Source: Sphingomonadales bacterium (lineage in GTDB: Bacteria; Pseudomonadota; Alphaproteobacteria; Sphingomonadales; Sphingomonadaceae). Taken from it: a stretch of 64,000 nucleotides of DNA. Positions 38,309 through 47,781 of this stretch are shown here, in pieces. A program made the translations under genes and the position numbers. The notes below the pieces were generated by a model. It did no database searches, was not told the origin of the DNA, and saw only the letters and a list, made by a program, of their open reading frames with translations. The stretch covers positions 62,001-126,000 of the forward strand of contig JADKHG010000005.1 in assembly GCA_016721875.1 (NCBI GenBank), written 5' to 3'. Position 1 is the stretch's first letter. The number at the start of each line of letters is the position of its first letter.

Positions 38309-39142
38309 TCAGTTGATCCGATTGAAGTAAGTGGTCTCCAATGTCGGAATGCTGTTGCCAGCCCAGATAATGGTTTCAGTCATGGATTTTTCGTCGCTCG
38401 CGACGGCATAGACGCGCGTTGATACCGGCACGCCATTTTTTCCCAATGTCATCACCAGCGTATTGGGCGCGGGTTGACGCAGGGAAACCGAGTCAATGGC
38501 TTCCATATTGCCGGAGACGGGCACAGGCACGCCGTCCAGCGCCGCTGTCGATTCCGCATGCTGGCTCGTCCCGTCGGGACCAACAATCTCAACTTTGGTT
38601 GTCCATGTCTGATCTTGCGAAACGCGAAACTGAACGGTCACCCTACGCGGACGCTCTTCGGCGGGAATGCGCCCGACATCCAATGACCAGCTTCCGGCCA
38701 AGGGCATTCGTTGGTGTGCACTGGAGTGTGCGGCTTGCGGGGCTTGCGGCGCTGCGGTTTGATGCATCGAATCCGATGCCGCGAACATGAGTCCGGCGGC
38801 GGCGGCAAATATAGCGATAAGCATGATAATCGTTCCTTTCGACTTCAGGCGCCTCTTCCCGGGGCGCTGCAAATCTTCGTCGGTCTTGGAACGTTGTGTT
38901 GATAGATCGATTTTTTTGTCCCAGTTTTTTTGGGCATCCAAAAGGCGCGCCAGTTCACGACTGCTGCCGACACCGGTTTTACGGCGTGCGTCACGCAAAC
39001 GCTCGTTAATCGACGGCTCTGATCGTTCCAGGCGAACGGCGATCGATTTGACGGTGTGGCCTGCCGCCAGCAGGCGCAAAATTTCCCGCTCTTTGTCAGT
39101 AAGAGCCGCAAGCGCGCTAGAGGGTCGTTCAAGAGCGGACAT
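38309..39142 (-). CDS. Membrane-tethered LuxR-type helix-turn-helix regulator
   Basis: Residues 13-75 form a LuxR/GerE-type DNA-binding domain: LTDKEREILRLLAAGHTVKS, then IAVRLERSEPSINERLRDARRK. A single membrane segment (IIMLIAIFAAAAGLMFAA) follows near residue 105, then a periplasmic domain of about 150 residues (LAGSWSLDVGRIPAEERPRR) without a familiar name. The order (cytoplasmic HTH, one membrane helix, extracytoplasmic sensor) suggests a one-component membrane regulator. The frame is intact. Its targets are unknown; nearby secreted-protein genes are candidates. Confidence 0.8.
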   Translation of the reverse strand: MSALERPSSALAALTDKEREILRLLAAGHTVKSIAVRLERSEPSINERLRDARRKTGVGSSRELARLLDAQKNWDKKIDLSTQRSKTDEDLQRPGKRRLKSKGTIIMLIAIFAAAAGLMFAASDSMHQTAAPQAPQAAHSSAHQRMPLAGSWSLDVGRIPAEERPRRVTVQFRVSQDQTWTTKVEIVGPDGTSQHAESTAALDGVPVPVSGNMEAIDSVSLRQPAPNTLVMTLGKNGVPVSTRVYAVASDEKSMTETIIWAGNSIPTLETTYFNRIN

Positions 39143-39558
39143 ATTTGGTGATCACCACAAGCTGTCCAAAGCGTCTATCACAATTTTTTTGTCCTGCGTC
39201 TGCGGACATGAAATTTTGCTAAAGCTACCCTGACTTCGATCAACTCCAGTTGGCGGTTTCGTCTCTTCGATAAGCGCGGTATATAGTTTTCAGTAGAATG
39301 AACTTGGCGTTTTGGAAGCATCCCATACCTCTCCCCTTGAGCGGTGAGTGGCGAGACTTAACCGCTTAGATTTAGCGAAGACTTTCGGTTGCAGCCGAGA
39401 GGCGCTGGTCGGCGAGATAGTGCACGACATCACTCTCTCAACTTCGCCGTGCCGCCTTCTGCATATCTCTTCCCAAAGGAGACAGATGACGCGGCCAGCA
39501 ACCACCTTCCCTAACGTCACCATTGCGCAACGCTGCATGATGCGGCACGGCTATCGGA
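39143..39558. other. Intergenic region, no supported gene
   Basis: 416 bp between the divergent LuxR-type and metallo-hydrolase genes. A well-placed AAAGGAGACAG precedes an ATG at 39486, but the 35-codon frame from there has no recognisable content and runs into the next gene in another frame. If a base were missing, it could be an alternative start for the hydrolase. Nothing else is seen. Confidence 0.5.
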
Positions 39559-40669
39559 ATGAGCCCCCACGATCCCCTGCCCGCCTATGACATGTCACTG
39601 TCCGACCACGGCTTTGAAGCGCAGGAGATAAAGGGGCTGACTTATCCACTGGGGGTCCACGCCCCGGCCTATGGCGAAATTTATCCGTTGGCACCCGATA
39701 TGGGCTGGATACGGATGCCGGTGCCCGGCAATCTTGACCATATCAATTTGTGGCTGCTCGATGATCGCGATGACGAAGGCGAAGGCTATGCGCTCGCCGA
39801 CACCGGGCTGTTTATGCCGCCGGTGATCGAGGAATGGAAGAAGCTGTTCGACGGCCCGCTGGCTTCGCGGCATGACGCGGATTTTTGTCACGCATTTTCA
39901 CCCCGACCATGCGGGTTGCGCGGGCTGGCTTGCCAACCGCAACAAGGTGCGGGTTTGGATGAACCGCACCGAATGGCTGTTCATACGAATGCTGGTTGCA
40001 GACCAGCAAGACGAGCCGCCCAAAGATGTGCTCGAGCGCCGCATCTTTCAGGGCTATGACCAACGTCATCTTGATCGGTTCAAGGCGCAAGGGTTTGGCA
40101 ACTTTGCGCGCGCGGTGTCGCGGCTTCCCGCTGGTCACCGTCGGCTCGAGGATGGCCAGCACGTCCGCGTCGGCGGCCGCGTTTGGCAGGTCATGACCGG
40201 CGGCGGACACACACCTGAACATAGCTGCCTTGTCGGTCACCATAATGGTGTGATCATTGCGGGCGACCAAATCTTGCCGCGGATCACCAGCAACATCTCG
40301 ATCATGGACAGCGAACCCGACTCCGATCCGCTGGGCGAATGGCTGGCGTCGATTGCCAAGTTCCGCGCGGCCTTGCCTGCTGATATGCTGGTGCTGCCTG
40401 CGCATGGCTTCCCCTTTAGCGGGTTGCATGTCCGGCTCGATAATTTAGTCGAGGGGCATCTGGAACGACTTGACCAGCTGGAGGAAGCGTTGCGGATAAA
40501 ACCGTTGCGCGCGGTTGATTGTTTCGAACTCTTGTTCGCACGACCGGTTACTGACGAGGTTTTCGGTCTCGCCGCTGGCGAAGCCATGGCGCATCTGCGC
40601 CACCTGGAAACCACCGGCCGCGCAAAGGTGGAGACATTAGACGGCGTTGGCTGGTATAGCGCTGTTTGA
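39559..40669 (+). CDS. Metallo-beta-lactamase fold hydrolase, frameshifted
   Basis: The protein has the metal-binding motif THFHPDHAGCAGW (HxHxDH), further ligands in TGGGHTPEHSC and AGDQILPRI, and a C-terminal winged-helix-like part (ARPVTDEVFGLAAGEAMAHL). This is the architecture of MBL-fold hydrolases of the LACTB2/glyoxalase II-like type. The N-terminal part to ADTGLFMPPVIEEWKKLF is in another frame, with the break at about 39862-39875. Joined it is about 370 residues. It lies 8 bp before the acyl-CoA ligase gene on the same strand, suggesting a role in acyl or thioester metabolism, though the substrate is unknown. Confidence 0.82.
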
Positions 40670-40677
40670 GGAGAGCA

Positions 40678-42361
40678 ATGACGGTCGCAACACCTGGTCG
40701 GCAAATTATCTGCACCCCGGTGAGTGGGCGCAAGATTTTGCGCCATTGTCGGTACACGATATGTTTCTACAATCCGCCAATCGGATGCGGAACGCGGCGC
40801 TCGCCGATTTCATGGGTCGCAAATATAGCTATGCCGACATGGAGGAAAGCGTGCGCAAATTCGCGCGCGGCCTGCAACGGCGCGGTATCGGCAAGGGCGA
40901 CCATGTCGGGCTGTTCCTGCCCAATGTGCCGCATTATATCGTCGCCTATTACGGCGCGATGCTGGCCGGGGCGACCGTGGTCAATTTTTCCCCGCTTTAT
41001 ACGGTAGAGGAGCTGGCGCATCAGGTTGCGGACAGCGGGACGAGCTTGCTGGTCACGGTATCGGCGGCAACATTGCTTCCAACCGCGATCAAGGTGCTCG
41101 ACAAATCCGGTCTTAAAGGACTGATCGTCGGCAGCGTGGCCGAGGCTTTGCCGACGCTGAAAGGCTGGGCCTACCGGCTGTTCAAGAAGGCCGACATTGC
41201 ACCAATCCCCAGCGATGAACGGATCACACGCTTCAACGACTTTATCGCCAATGATGGCGTGGTAACGCAGGTGCCGTGCGATCCCATGACCGATGTCGCA
41301 TTGTTGCAATATACCGGTGGCACCACGGCACACCCAAGGGTGCCATGCTCAGCCATCAGAATATCACCGCCAATGCCCGCCAGATCAACTGCCTCGACCC
41401 GCACAGCCGCACGAACCAGCCAGGCAATCCAGAGGCCGACCGTATATTGGGCGTGCTCCCCTTCTTCCACGTTTTCGCCAACGCGACCGTGCTCAACCGC
41501 ACCATATGCAATGGCGGTGAGATTGTGATGCTGCCCCGGTTCGAGGCGACACAGGCGCTGGCGGCGATCACCCGCACCCATGTGACGTCGATGCCGGGGG
41601 TGCCGACCATGTATCAGGCGCTCCTCGACAACTCAGCGCTTCCCAAAACCAACTTTGGCTCACTCCGCGCCTGCATTTCGGGCGGCGCGCCATTGGCCGC
41701 TGAGCTGAAGGCGAAGTTTGAAACGGTTAGCCGCTCGGTGGTGATCGAAGGCTATGGTCTGACCGAAAGCTCGGGCGTCATTTCGTGCAACCCCTATGAA
41801 GGTGCCAACAAGCTGGGCAGCATTGGCCAGCCCATCCCCGCCACCGAGGTCAAACTTGCCGACAAGGAAGACCCGACCAAGCCCGCACCCGCTGGCGAAC
41901 CCGGCGAGCTGCTGTGCAAAGGCCCGCAGATCATGCTCGGCTATTGGAACAAGCCAGAGGCAACCGCAGAGGTGTTTGTCGATGGCTGGCTGCGTACCGG
42001 CGATGTGGCGACAATTGATGAAGACGGTTTCATCTTCATTGTCGATCGGCTGAAAGACATGATCGCGGTCGGCGGTTTCAAGGTCTTTCCCAGCCAGATC
42101 GAGGATATTCTATACCAGCATCCGGCGGTCAAAGAGGCTTTGGTAATCGGGGTTCCCGATTCCTATTTGGGCGAACGACCCATGGCCTTTGTCACATTGA
42201 GCGAAGGGCAAGAGGCTGACGGAGCGGAAATCGCCAACTGGCTTAACCCGCAACTCGGCAAACATGAGCGGGTGTCGGGCGTCGATGTGCGCGATGCCTT
42301 GCCCAAAACCATGATCGGCAAACTCGACCGCAAGGCTTTGCGGGCGGAAGTTGGCGTTTGA
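40678..42361 (+). CDS. Long-chain fatty acid-CoA ligase (AMP-binding family), frameshifted
   Basis: An ANL-superfamily enzyme that activates fatty acids to acyl-CoA. Motifs are the P-loop YTGGTTG-TPKGAMLSH, VLPFFHVFANATVLN, GYGLTESSGVIS, and the C-terminal GWLRTGDVATIDEDGFIFIVDRLKD hinge region (in parts), with KTMIGKLDRKAL. The P-loop is split by a frameshift at GG 41327-41328; a third G restores it. A second break near GG 40696-40697 hides the true start. With one more G, the ATG at 40678, preceded by GAGGAGAG, gives MTVATPGSANYLHPGEWAQD. Joined length about 560 residues, normal for FadD. Confidence 0.9.
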
Positions 42362-42377
42362 AACGAAGGAATTGACG

Positions 42378-44033
42378 ATGAAAGCGACCCATTGGCTATT
42401 GGCAGGAACGATGCTTTTTGCAGGCACCGCCGCGCAGGCGCAGACGGCGGCTCCTGAAATTCCAGAACCCAAGCTGATCGTGGCGATTGCGGTCGACCAA
42501 TTCTCAACCGACATTTTCAACGAATATCGTCCCACCTACACCGGCGGATTGAAGCGACTTGCGCAAGGCGTCGCCTTCCCTTCCGGCTATCAGAGCCACG
42601 CCGCGACCGAGACTTGCCCGGGCCATTCGACGATCCTGACCGGCAGCCGCCCTTCGCGCACCGGGATCATCGCCAACAACTGGTTCGACCCCGCCAATGG
42701 CCGCGCGGGCAAGGATGGGAAGGCAAGTTTTGAAGTCTATTGTTCCGAAGACACATCGGTCCCTGGCAGCAACAGCTCCAATTACACTGTGTCGCCTAAG
42801 CTGTTGAAGGTGCCGACGCTGGGTGACAGGATGCGGGCAGTGAACCCGGCGTCACAGGTGGTCGCAGTATCGGGCAAAGATCGCGGCGCGGTGATGATGG
42901 GCGGACACAACACCACGCTTACCATGTGGTGGGACGGCAAGGCGTTCCGCACCTATGACGCCAGCAAGTCTGCGGAACCAAAGGCCGCAACAACCATCAA
43001 TGCAAAGGCAAAGGCCGAAATCGACAAGCCGACGCCGGTCAAGCTGCCTGCATCCTGCGCAACCCATTCCCGCGCGGTAGCCGTCGATGCAAAAACCAGC
43101 CTCGGCACGCTGCAACCGCGCAAGGCAGGCGATGCCCGCGCCTTTCGCGCATCGGGCGCTTTCGATGCGCTGACGATGGATCTGGCGCTTGCAGCCTTTG
43201 CCGAGAAGAAACTGGGCCGGGGTCCGGCAACCGATGTGCTCGCGGTCAGCCTGTCGGCCACCGACTATGTCGGCCATAGCACCGGCACGGCGGGTGCCGA
43301 AATGTGCACCCAGATCGCGGCACTCGACGCGACGCTGGGACGCATGTTTGCCGCGCTCGACAAGAGCAAGGTCCCCTATACGGTGATGCTGACCGCCGAC
43401 CATGGCGGGCATGACATGACCGAGCGCAACACAGAAAACGGCCTGCCCAACGCCGAGCGGGTCGATGTTGCGCTGCTGCCGTCGGTGGCGGGCAAGGCCC
43501 TGGCCAAGGAACTGGGCATCGAAGGACCGCTGCTGCTGGGCGACGGTCCCTTTGGTGACATCTATCTGTCGGCAGCCGTCCCGGCGGAGAAGCGGCAGGC
43601 GGCGCTCGACGCGGCCTATGCGCATTACCAGAACCACAAACAGGTCGAGGCTATTTTCCGCAAGGCAGAGATCGCCGCAACCCCCTCCCCCGCTGGCCCG
43701 CCAGAGGATTGGAGCCTGATCCAGCGTGTCCGCGCCAATTTCGATCCTGAACGGTCAGGCGATTTCTATGTTGCATTGAAACGCTACGTCACCCCGATCC
43801 CCGCCGGCACCGCAGGTTATGTCGCCACCCACGGCTCCCCCTGGGGCTATGACCGCCGCGTGCCGATCCTGTTCTGGTGGAAAGGTGTCGCCCAATTCGA
43901 ACAACCCAACGGCATCGAAACCGCCGACATAATGCCTACACTTGCGAGCCTGATCGGACTGACGGTACCTGAGACTGAGATCGATGGGCGATGTGTGGAT
44001 CTGGTCGCGGGGACGAAGAGCAATTGCCGCTGA
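42378..44033 (+). CDS. phoK: Secreted alkaline phosphatase, PhoK-type
   Basis: A 551-residue nucleotide pyrophosphatase/phosphodiesterase-fold phosphatase similar to PhoK of Sphingomonas, which releases phosphate from monoesters outside the cell. A signal peptide (LAGTMLFAGTAAQA) is followed by the metal Asp in AIAVDQFSTD. The nucleophile Thr lies in HAATETCPGHSTILTGSRPS (residues 74-93). Further metal ligands are in LSATDYVGHSTG and LTADHGGHDMTER, with a last His in the ATHGSPWGYDRRVP region. Intact. ATG 42378 is 17 bp after the ligase stop, so it may be co-transcribed. No Pho box was recognised. Confidence 0.88.
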   Translation: MKATHWLLAGTMLFAGTAAQAQTAAPEIPEPKLIVAIAVDQFSTDIFNEYRPTYTGGLKRLAQGVAFPSGYQSHAATETCPGHSTILTGSRPSRTGIIANNWFDPANGRAGKDGKASFEVYCSEDTSVPGSNSSNYTVSPKLLKVPTLGDRMRAVNPASQVVAVSGKDRGAVMMGGHNTTLTMWWDGKAFRTYDASKSAEPKAATTINAKAKAEIDKPTPVKLPASCATHSRAVAVDAKTSLGTLQPRKAGDARAFRASGAFDALTMDLALAAFAEKKLGRGPATDVLAVSLSATDYVGHSTGTAGAEMCTQIAALDATLGRMFAALDKSKVPYTVMLTADHGGHDMTERNTENGLPNAERVDVALLPSVAGKALAKELGIEGPLLLGDGPFGDIYLSAAVPAEKRQAALDAAYAHYQNHKQVEAIFRKAEIAATPSPAGPPEDWSLIQRVRANFDPERSGDFYVALKRYVTPIPAGTAGYVATHGSPWGYDRRVPILFWWKGVAQFEQPNGIETADIMPTLASLIGLTVPETEIDGRCVDLVAGTKSNCR

Positions 44034-44200
44034 AGGCTTGAACTTCGCTCTTAGCGCAGTTGGCAATTTACTCACCAAGACTGAACGCAAATTGTTCGAC
44101 ATTGCAGGTAACGGAACGCGGCTTTTGCCACGCGATATGCTATCGCGTCTCCTGAATATTCGACAAAAAAAGTACGCGAACTAAAATCTAGGAATTTGGC

Positions 44201-44210
44201 GTACCGGTAC
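44201..44210 (+). promoter_or_regulatory. GTACCGGTAC palindrome upstream of a secreted-protein gene
   Basis: A perfect 10 bp palindrome GTACCGGTAC followed by ACTGGG, 92 bp before the ATG at 44302. It matches the words at 35679 and 47317. A possible -10 (TATTAT) lies downstream at about 44245. A shared operator is inferred. Confidence 0.4.
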
Positions 44211-44301
44211 ACTGGGAATGCTTTGTAAACATACCGTTGGCGGCTATTATATGGGTTATTTTATGAACCGCGATGTCGGTCAGATCAAAAGGTCGCACTC
44301 A

Positions 44302-44901
44302 ATGAAATCGCGTTTTCCCTTCCTCCTTGGCCTTGCGTTGATTTCTAGCTCTGCCCATGCCCAATCCACGCTCGACAAATATTTGAAGAAGAGCACAACA
44401 GGCACCGCGAGCACAGCGAACCAAGCCGACGCCAAAGGGGTCAACAAGGTCTATAACGATGCTGAAGGTTTTTGGCGTCTTGATGATACCCGCGCCGGCG
44501 GCGGATTTTGCGCGATCACTTATTATTCCTCGGCCACATATGCCGGGTATGTCGGGCCTGTTGTGGGCAATCCGGACTCTTTCATACTTTTCAGCAGTGC
44601 CTCGATTCCCGCGATTAAAAAAGAAACCAAAAAGAAAATGACGTTGACCACTGCCGATGGTGAATCGCAGTCGGTACTGGCGTATCATGCGCCGAATACC
44701 CAGTCCAAACAGTCTGGGATCATCCTTTTCAGACTGACAGATATTCAGGCGGCGATGGACGGCATGAGTGACGTTGAAAACCTGAATGTCGTTATGGACA
44801 AAAAACAGGTTTTTGCGATCAAATGGAAGGGCGGTCATACCGCAAGAAAGGCGATGCAGGGCTGCCTTTCAACCAATTCGACAAAGGGCGCAGCGAAGTG
44901 A
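44302..44901 (+). CDS. Secreted protein of unknown function
   Basis: With ATG at 44302 the product is 199 residues with a signal peptide (FLLGLALISSSAHAQS). I prefer this start to upstream ATGs at 44218 or 44251, whose extra residues would displace the signal sequence. The mature part has AEGFWRLDDTRAGGGFCAIT and SFILFSSASIPAIKKETKKK, resembling a small extracytoplasmic beta-rich domain. Its stop overlaps the GTG start of the next gene (GTGA), so the two are co-translated. No family recognised. Confidence 0.7.
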   Translation: MKSRFPFLLGLALISSSAHAQSTLDKYLKKSTTGTASTANQADAKGVNKVYNDAEGFWRLDDTRAGGGFCAITYYSSATYAGYVGPVVGNPDSFILFSSASIPAIKKETKKKMTLTTADGESQSVLAYHAPNTQSKQSGIILFRLTDIQAAMDGMSDVENLNVVMDKKQVFAIKWKGGHTARKAMQGCLSTNSTKGAAK

Positions 44902-45983
44902 CAAAATCAGTCAGCTTACGCAGCATTTCGATTTTATCCATAGCGGTCGCGTCCATTTATTCCACCACTCCGGCTTACGCCAGCGAGTGGACAATTGTCG
45001 GCGCAGAGCCCGATGCCGCACCGCATCGCAGCCTTTACGTCATGCAATCCGACGATGCGTGGATATCGCGACGGATGGCGGATAGCTCAGCGGCTTCATT
45101 GGCCGATGCCGAAGCCAACACACTGCATGTCGCGCAAGTCTTACAGATTTTTGAAAATGCGGGCGGCACCAATTTCATTCATTATCAAGTCGAGTATAAA
45201 TGCCGGCAGGGCATGGTCAGCATCCCGCAGGCAACCAGTTATGATCGTGCTGGCAATACCGAAAAAGGCGGTTCACCCGAGTGGATGAAAGTCCCGGACA
45301 ACTGGCTCGGCAAAGTCGAGATGATCGCCTGCAACTGGAAAAACTGGCGCGCAGGGAAAGACGGTTGGCAAAAGCAAAGCCAGTCCTTGTCCAAGGGTGG
45401 CAAGAGTGCGGTATCGCCCGCGAGTTTTGCATCGCTTGGGGTCGAATATCTGGGCAATTATGGCCTGTGGACCGACGTTGTCGATGGCGTTTGGAACACC
45501 CGCTGGAGCGACGCGACCCAGCCGGCCTATTATAAAGGCACGCCCGAAGAATTGGCCGCAGCGAAAACAAAGGCTTTGGCGACATTTGATCAATCGAAGC
45601 AACTGCTGGTCGAGCAGCAGAAATGGAGCAAGATCGCAACCGCCCTATCGGACAAGGCAGACCGCATTGGCGGGGATTTCGGGCTGCAAATGGCCGGGGT
45701 CGGCGGGCTTACGGAAGAACAGGTTGTTCGCCGTTGGGGAACGCCAGCGGCGGTGTATGAGCGCAATGGTGGCCGCCAGATCACTTATTATTTTCAAGAC
45801 ACCAAATATGGCGTGCAGGATGTCGCGGTCGATATCGTCAATACTCAAGGCAAAGTCGGCGAAACCACCCGCCCCGAACTGGCGAGCTATACCCGCCAAT
45901 GCAGCCGGACTTTCTATTTGCAAGAAGGCGGAGCGCTAGAGAAAGCCTATCGCGTCTATGACTTTGATATTGGCTGCAACTAA
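44898..45983 (+). CDS. Secreted protein with C-terminal SmpA/OmlA-like segment (paralog of 46031)
   Basis: The GTG at 44898 is chosen because it couples to the previous stop and leaves a good signal peptide (ISILSIAVASIYSTTPAYA). The mature protein of about 330 residues contains VDGVWNTRWSDATQPAYYKG with TPEELAAAKTKALA, a coiled region. Near the C-terminus it has LTEEQVVRRWGTPAAVYERN and GGRQITYYF, reminiscent of the SmpA/BamE lipoprotein domain. The protein at 46031 shares the same order, so the two are divergent paralogs in convergent orientation. Function unknown; envelope location likely. Confidence 0.7.
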   Translation: MTKSVSLRSISILSIAVASIYSTTPAYASEWTIVGAEPDAAPHRSLYVMQSDDAWISRRMADSSAASLADAEANTLHVAQVLQIFENAGGTNFIHYQVEYKCRQGMVSIPQATSYDRAGNTEKGGSPEWMKVPDNWLGKVEMIACNWKNWRAGKDGWQKQSQSLSKGGKSAVSPASFASLGVEYLGNYGLWTDVVDGVWNTRWSDATQPAYYKGTPEELAAAKTKALATFDQSKQLLVEQQKWSKIATALSDKADRIGGDFGLQMAGVGGLTEEQVVRRWGTPAAVYERNGGRQITYYFQDTKYGVQDVAVDIVNTQGKVGETTRPELASYTRQCSRTFYLQEGGALEKAYRVYDFDIGCN

Positions 45984-46033
45984 CCGATTTTTCTGAGCGC
46001 GGTCTGGCCCGAACAACCAGAAAAATCGGGTTA
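45982..46033. terminator. Bidirectional terminator formed by the 3' ends of two convergent genes
   Basis: AACCGATTTTTCTG (45982-45995) and CAGAAAAATCGGGTT (46018-46032) are complementary 14-base arms. Both convergent genes end within them: the plus-strand TAA at 45981-45983 and the minus-strand stop at 46031-46033. The T5/A5 lies inside the stem and not after it, so the efficiency is uncertain. Confidence 0.55.
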
Positions 46034-47206
46034 ATCCCCTGGCGCTTGCTTCAAATCGCTGCAGGCGATGTTGCTGTTGGTGGCCATTATGTTAGTGCTA
46101 TCGACGCTCAACCTTATGTCGGCAACGCGGCGGACGCCATTGTCGTCGGGGATGGTCACGAATTGAATGTCGCAGGACGTGGCAAGCCCTTCCTCCCAGG
46201 TTGCCCCGGTTGAATCGCCAACAACCACGCGATTATCGAATTGCTGGCCATAGGACAGAAAACGCAGATCGCCCGCTTCGGTGATGTACGGTCGGCCCAT
46301 TCTTGCGGCGACCTGATCTTCGGTTTTTCCCTGCCACGCCAAGAGCATTTCGGCGACCCAACCGCGGGGTTTACGATCACCTCTGACTTTGGCTGCCGCT
46401 TTATCGAAGGCAAAACCAACCTCAGCTTCTTTGATCTTTGGCTCATACGCATTTTTGGTCTTTGCGGTCAGATCGGCAAGCTGCTGATTAATGGCCGCCA
46501 TTTTCCGCTGCGCTTCGGCCAACTCTTCGGGCGTAGATTGCCGCGACCATTTGCCGCTGGGGTCAGGCCGCTGCGCACCTTTCCAGATCGTGTTCCATGC
46601 GAAATCGAGATATTCGGTCCAGATCAGCAAATCGGTCAACGCATAACCGTGGATAATCCCCAAGCTGGCCATTTTTTCTTTCAGCACGGCTTTCTGGTCC
46701 AGATTGCTGCCGGGGCCAGTCGCGCGTATTGTGCGTTCAATCTCCAGATCGTTACACGCCAGCTTTTGCGCGGTCAGCATCGCAAGATCGGCCCGCATTT
46801 CCCATTCGCCAGCGGGAATATCTTCGTTCTTCAAATCAGAACGACGCAAGATCGAACTGCCTTGAGCGACCTTAACCTTTACCGGGTCGTTCCAGCCCGG
46901 TTGTTTTGGCGCCTTCTTCTTTTTGCCGGAAAGGTACATTTGCGACGGGCATTCAAACTGCAACAGCAATTCAGCCAATTCAGGCTCCTGCGCATTTTCA
47001 TAAACTATCGCAACAGTCAGCTCTTTGATTTCAAAGGGCTGAATCTCGATGCTGGGCGGGGTGCGATCGGTCACACCCAGTTTGGAAAAATAGGCCTGAC
47101 GATTGCCAGCCTCACCATCGAGATGGAAAATGAAGCTCTGCGCGTGCGCCGGAACACTCGATAACGCAATGGCAGTCAAACCGAGCGAGAGGAGATTTTT
47201 TTTCAT
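46031..47206 (-). CDS. Secreted protein with C-terminal SmpA/OmlA-like segment (paralog of 44898)
   Basis: A 391-residue protein with a signal peptide (LLSLGLTAIALSSVPAHAQS). The N-terminal part is beta-rich and contains the lysine patch SGKKKKAPKQPGW. A middle region with DFAWNTIWKGAQRPDPSG and STPEELAEAQRKMAAINQQL aligns with WNTRW and TPEELAAA of the convergent gene. The C-terminal TEDQVAARMGRPYITEAGDL with LRFLSYG resembles SmpA/BamE. Intact. The upstream region contains GTACCGGTAT at 47317. No known function. Confidence 0.7.
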   Translation of the reverse strand: MKKNLLSLGLTAIALSSVPAHAQSFIFHLDGEAGNRQAYFSKLGVTDRTPPSIEIQPFEIKELTVAIVYENAQEPELAELLLQFECPSQMYLSGKKKKAPKQPGWNDPVKVKVAQGSSILRRSDLKNEDIPAGEWEMRADLAMLTAQKLACNDLEIERTIRATGPGSNLDQKAVLKEKMASLGIIHGYALTDLLIWTEYLDFAWNTIWKGAQRPDPSGKWSRQSTPEELAEAQRKMAAINQQLADLTAKTKNAYEPKIKEAEVGFAFDKAAAKVRGDRKPRGWVAEMLLAWQGKTEDQVAARMGRPYITEAGDLRFLSYGQQFDNRVVVGDSTGATWEEGLATSCDIQFVTIPDDNGVRRVADIRLSVDSTNIMATNSNIACSDLKQAPGD

Positions 47207-47781
47207 TTTTGCCCTTAATTGGCGCGCTCCGCAAAAATCATGAGCGTCTTGGCGACGGGAGAAATCCCAAACACGCTACCCTATGACACGCCATTATCGC
47301 GGTCCAGCATCAAGATGTACCGGTATCCTATTTTGACAATATGCTTTGTTGGCGAAGTGGGTTTCGGGATGTCCGATTTTGATTGGTTTTCACAAGACAG
47401 CCGGGGCGTCCTGAGCTTGTCGAAGGGTTCCACATGTACCCCACCCCCATGTGTCACCTTATGTCACCTTATGGGCCGACGACGAATGATGGGGCGAAAC
47501 ACAGCTTTGAGCAATTGGCAGGCCCGGTTAGCTCATAGGGCGGTTGGCCATGTGCGGGACGAGGCTGACGGAGATTATCCTACATTGCAAGGTTCGGGCT
47601 TGGCTACTTAGCGGTTGTTGCACCCATCGCCCTAATTCCGTCCCTGCCATTAAGGCTGTTTCGCCTTGAACTTGGGTCGCGGTATAATGAGCGATTTGTA
47701 CCAGTGCATCTGAGGACTTCGACCGAGGCACAAACGCCGCCAAACATGATGGGTGCGACCCGTATTATGGAGGTTTTAATC
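47207..47781. other. Intergenic region with regulatory motif and repeat remnants
   Basis: 575 bp with no supported gene. It contains GTACCGGTAT at 47317-47326, upstream of the minus-strand gene. It also has CCTGAGCTTGTCGAAGG near 47411, a word common in alphaproteobacterial intergenic repeats, and a short direct repeat TGTCACCTTA twice around 47452-47470. Confidence 0.55.
47317..47326 (-). promoter_or_regulatory. ATACCGGTAC motif upstream of the 46031 gene
   Basis: On the minus strand the word reads ATACCGGTACATC, 111 bp before the ATG at 47206. It repeats the pattern found at 35679 and 44201 in the same orientation relative to the gene. A common regulator is inferred, not shown. Confidence 0.35.
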
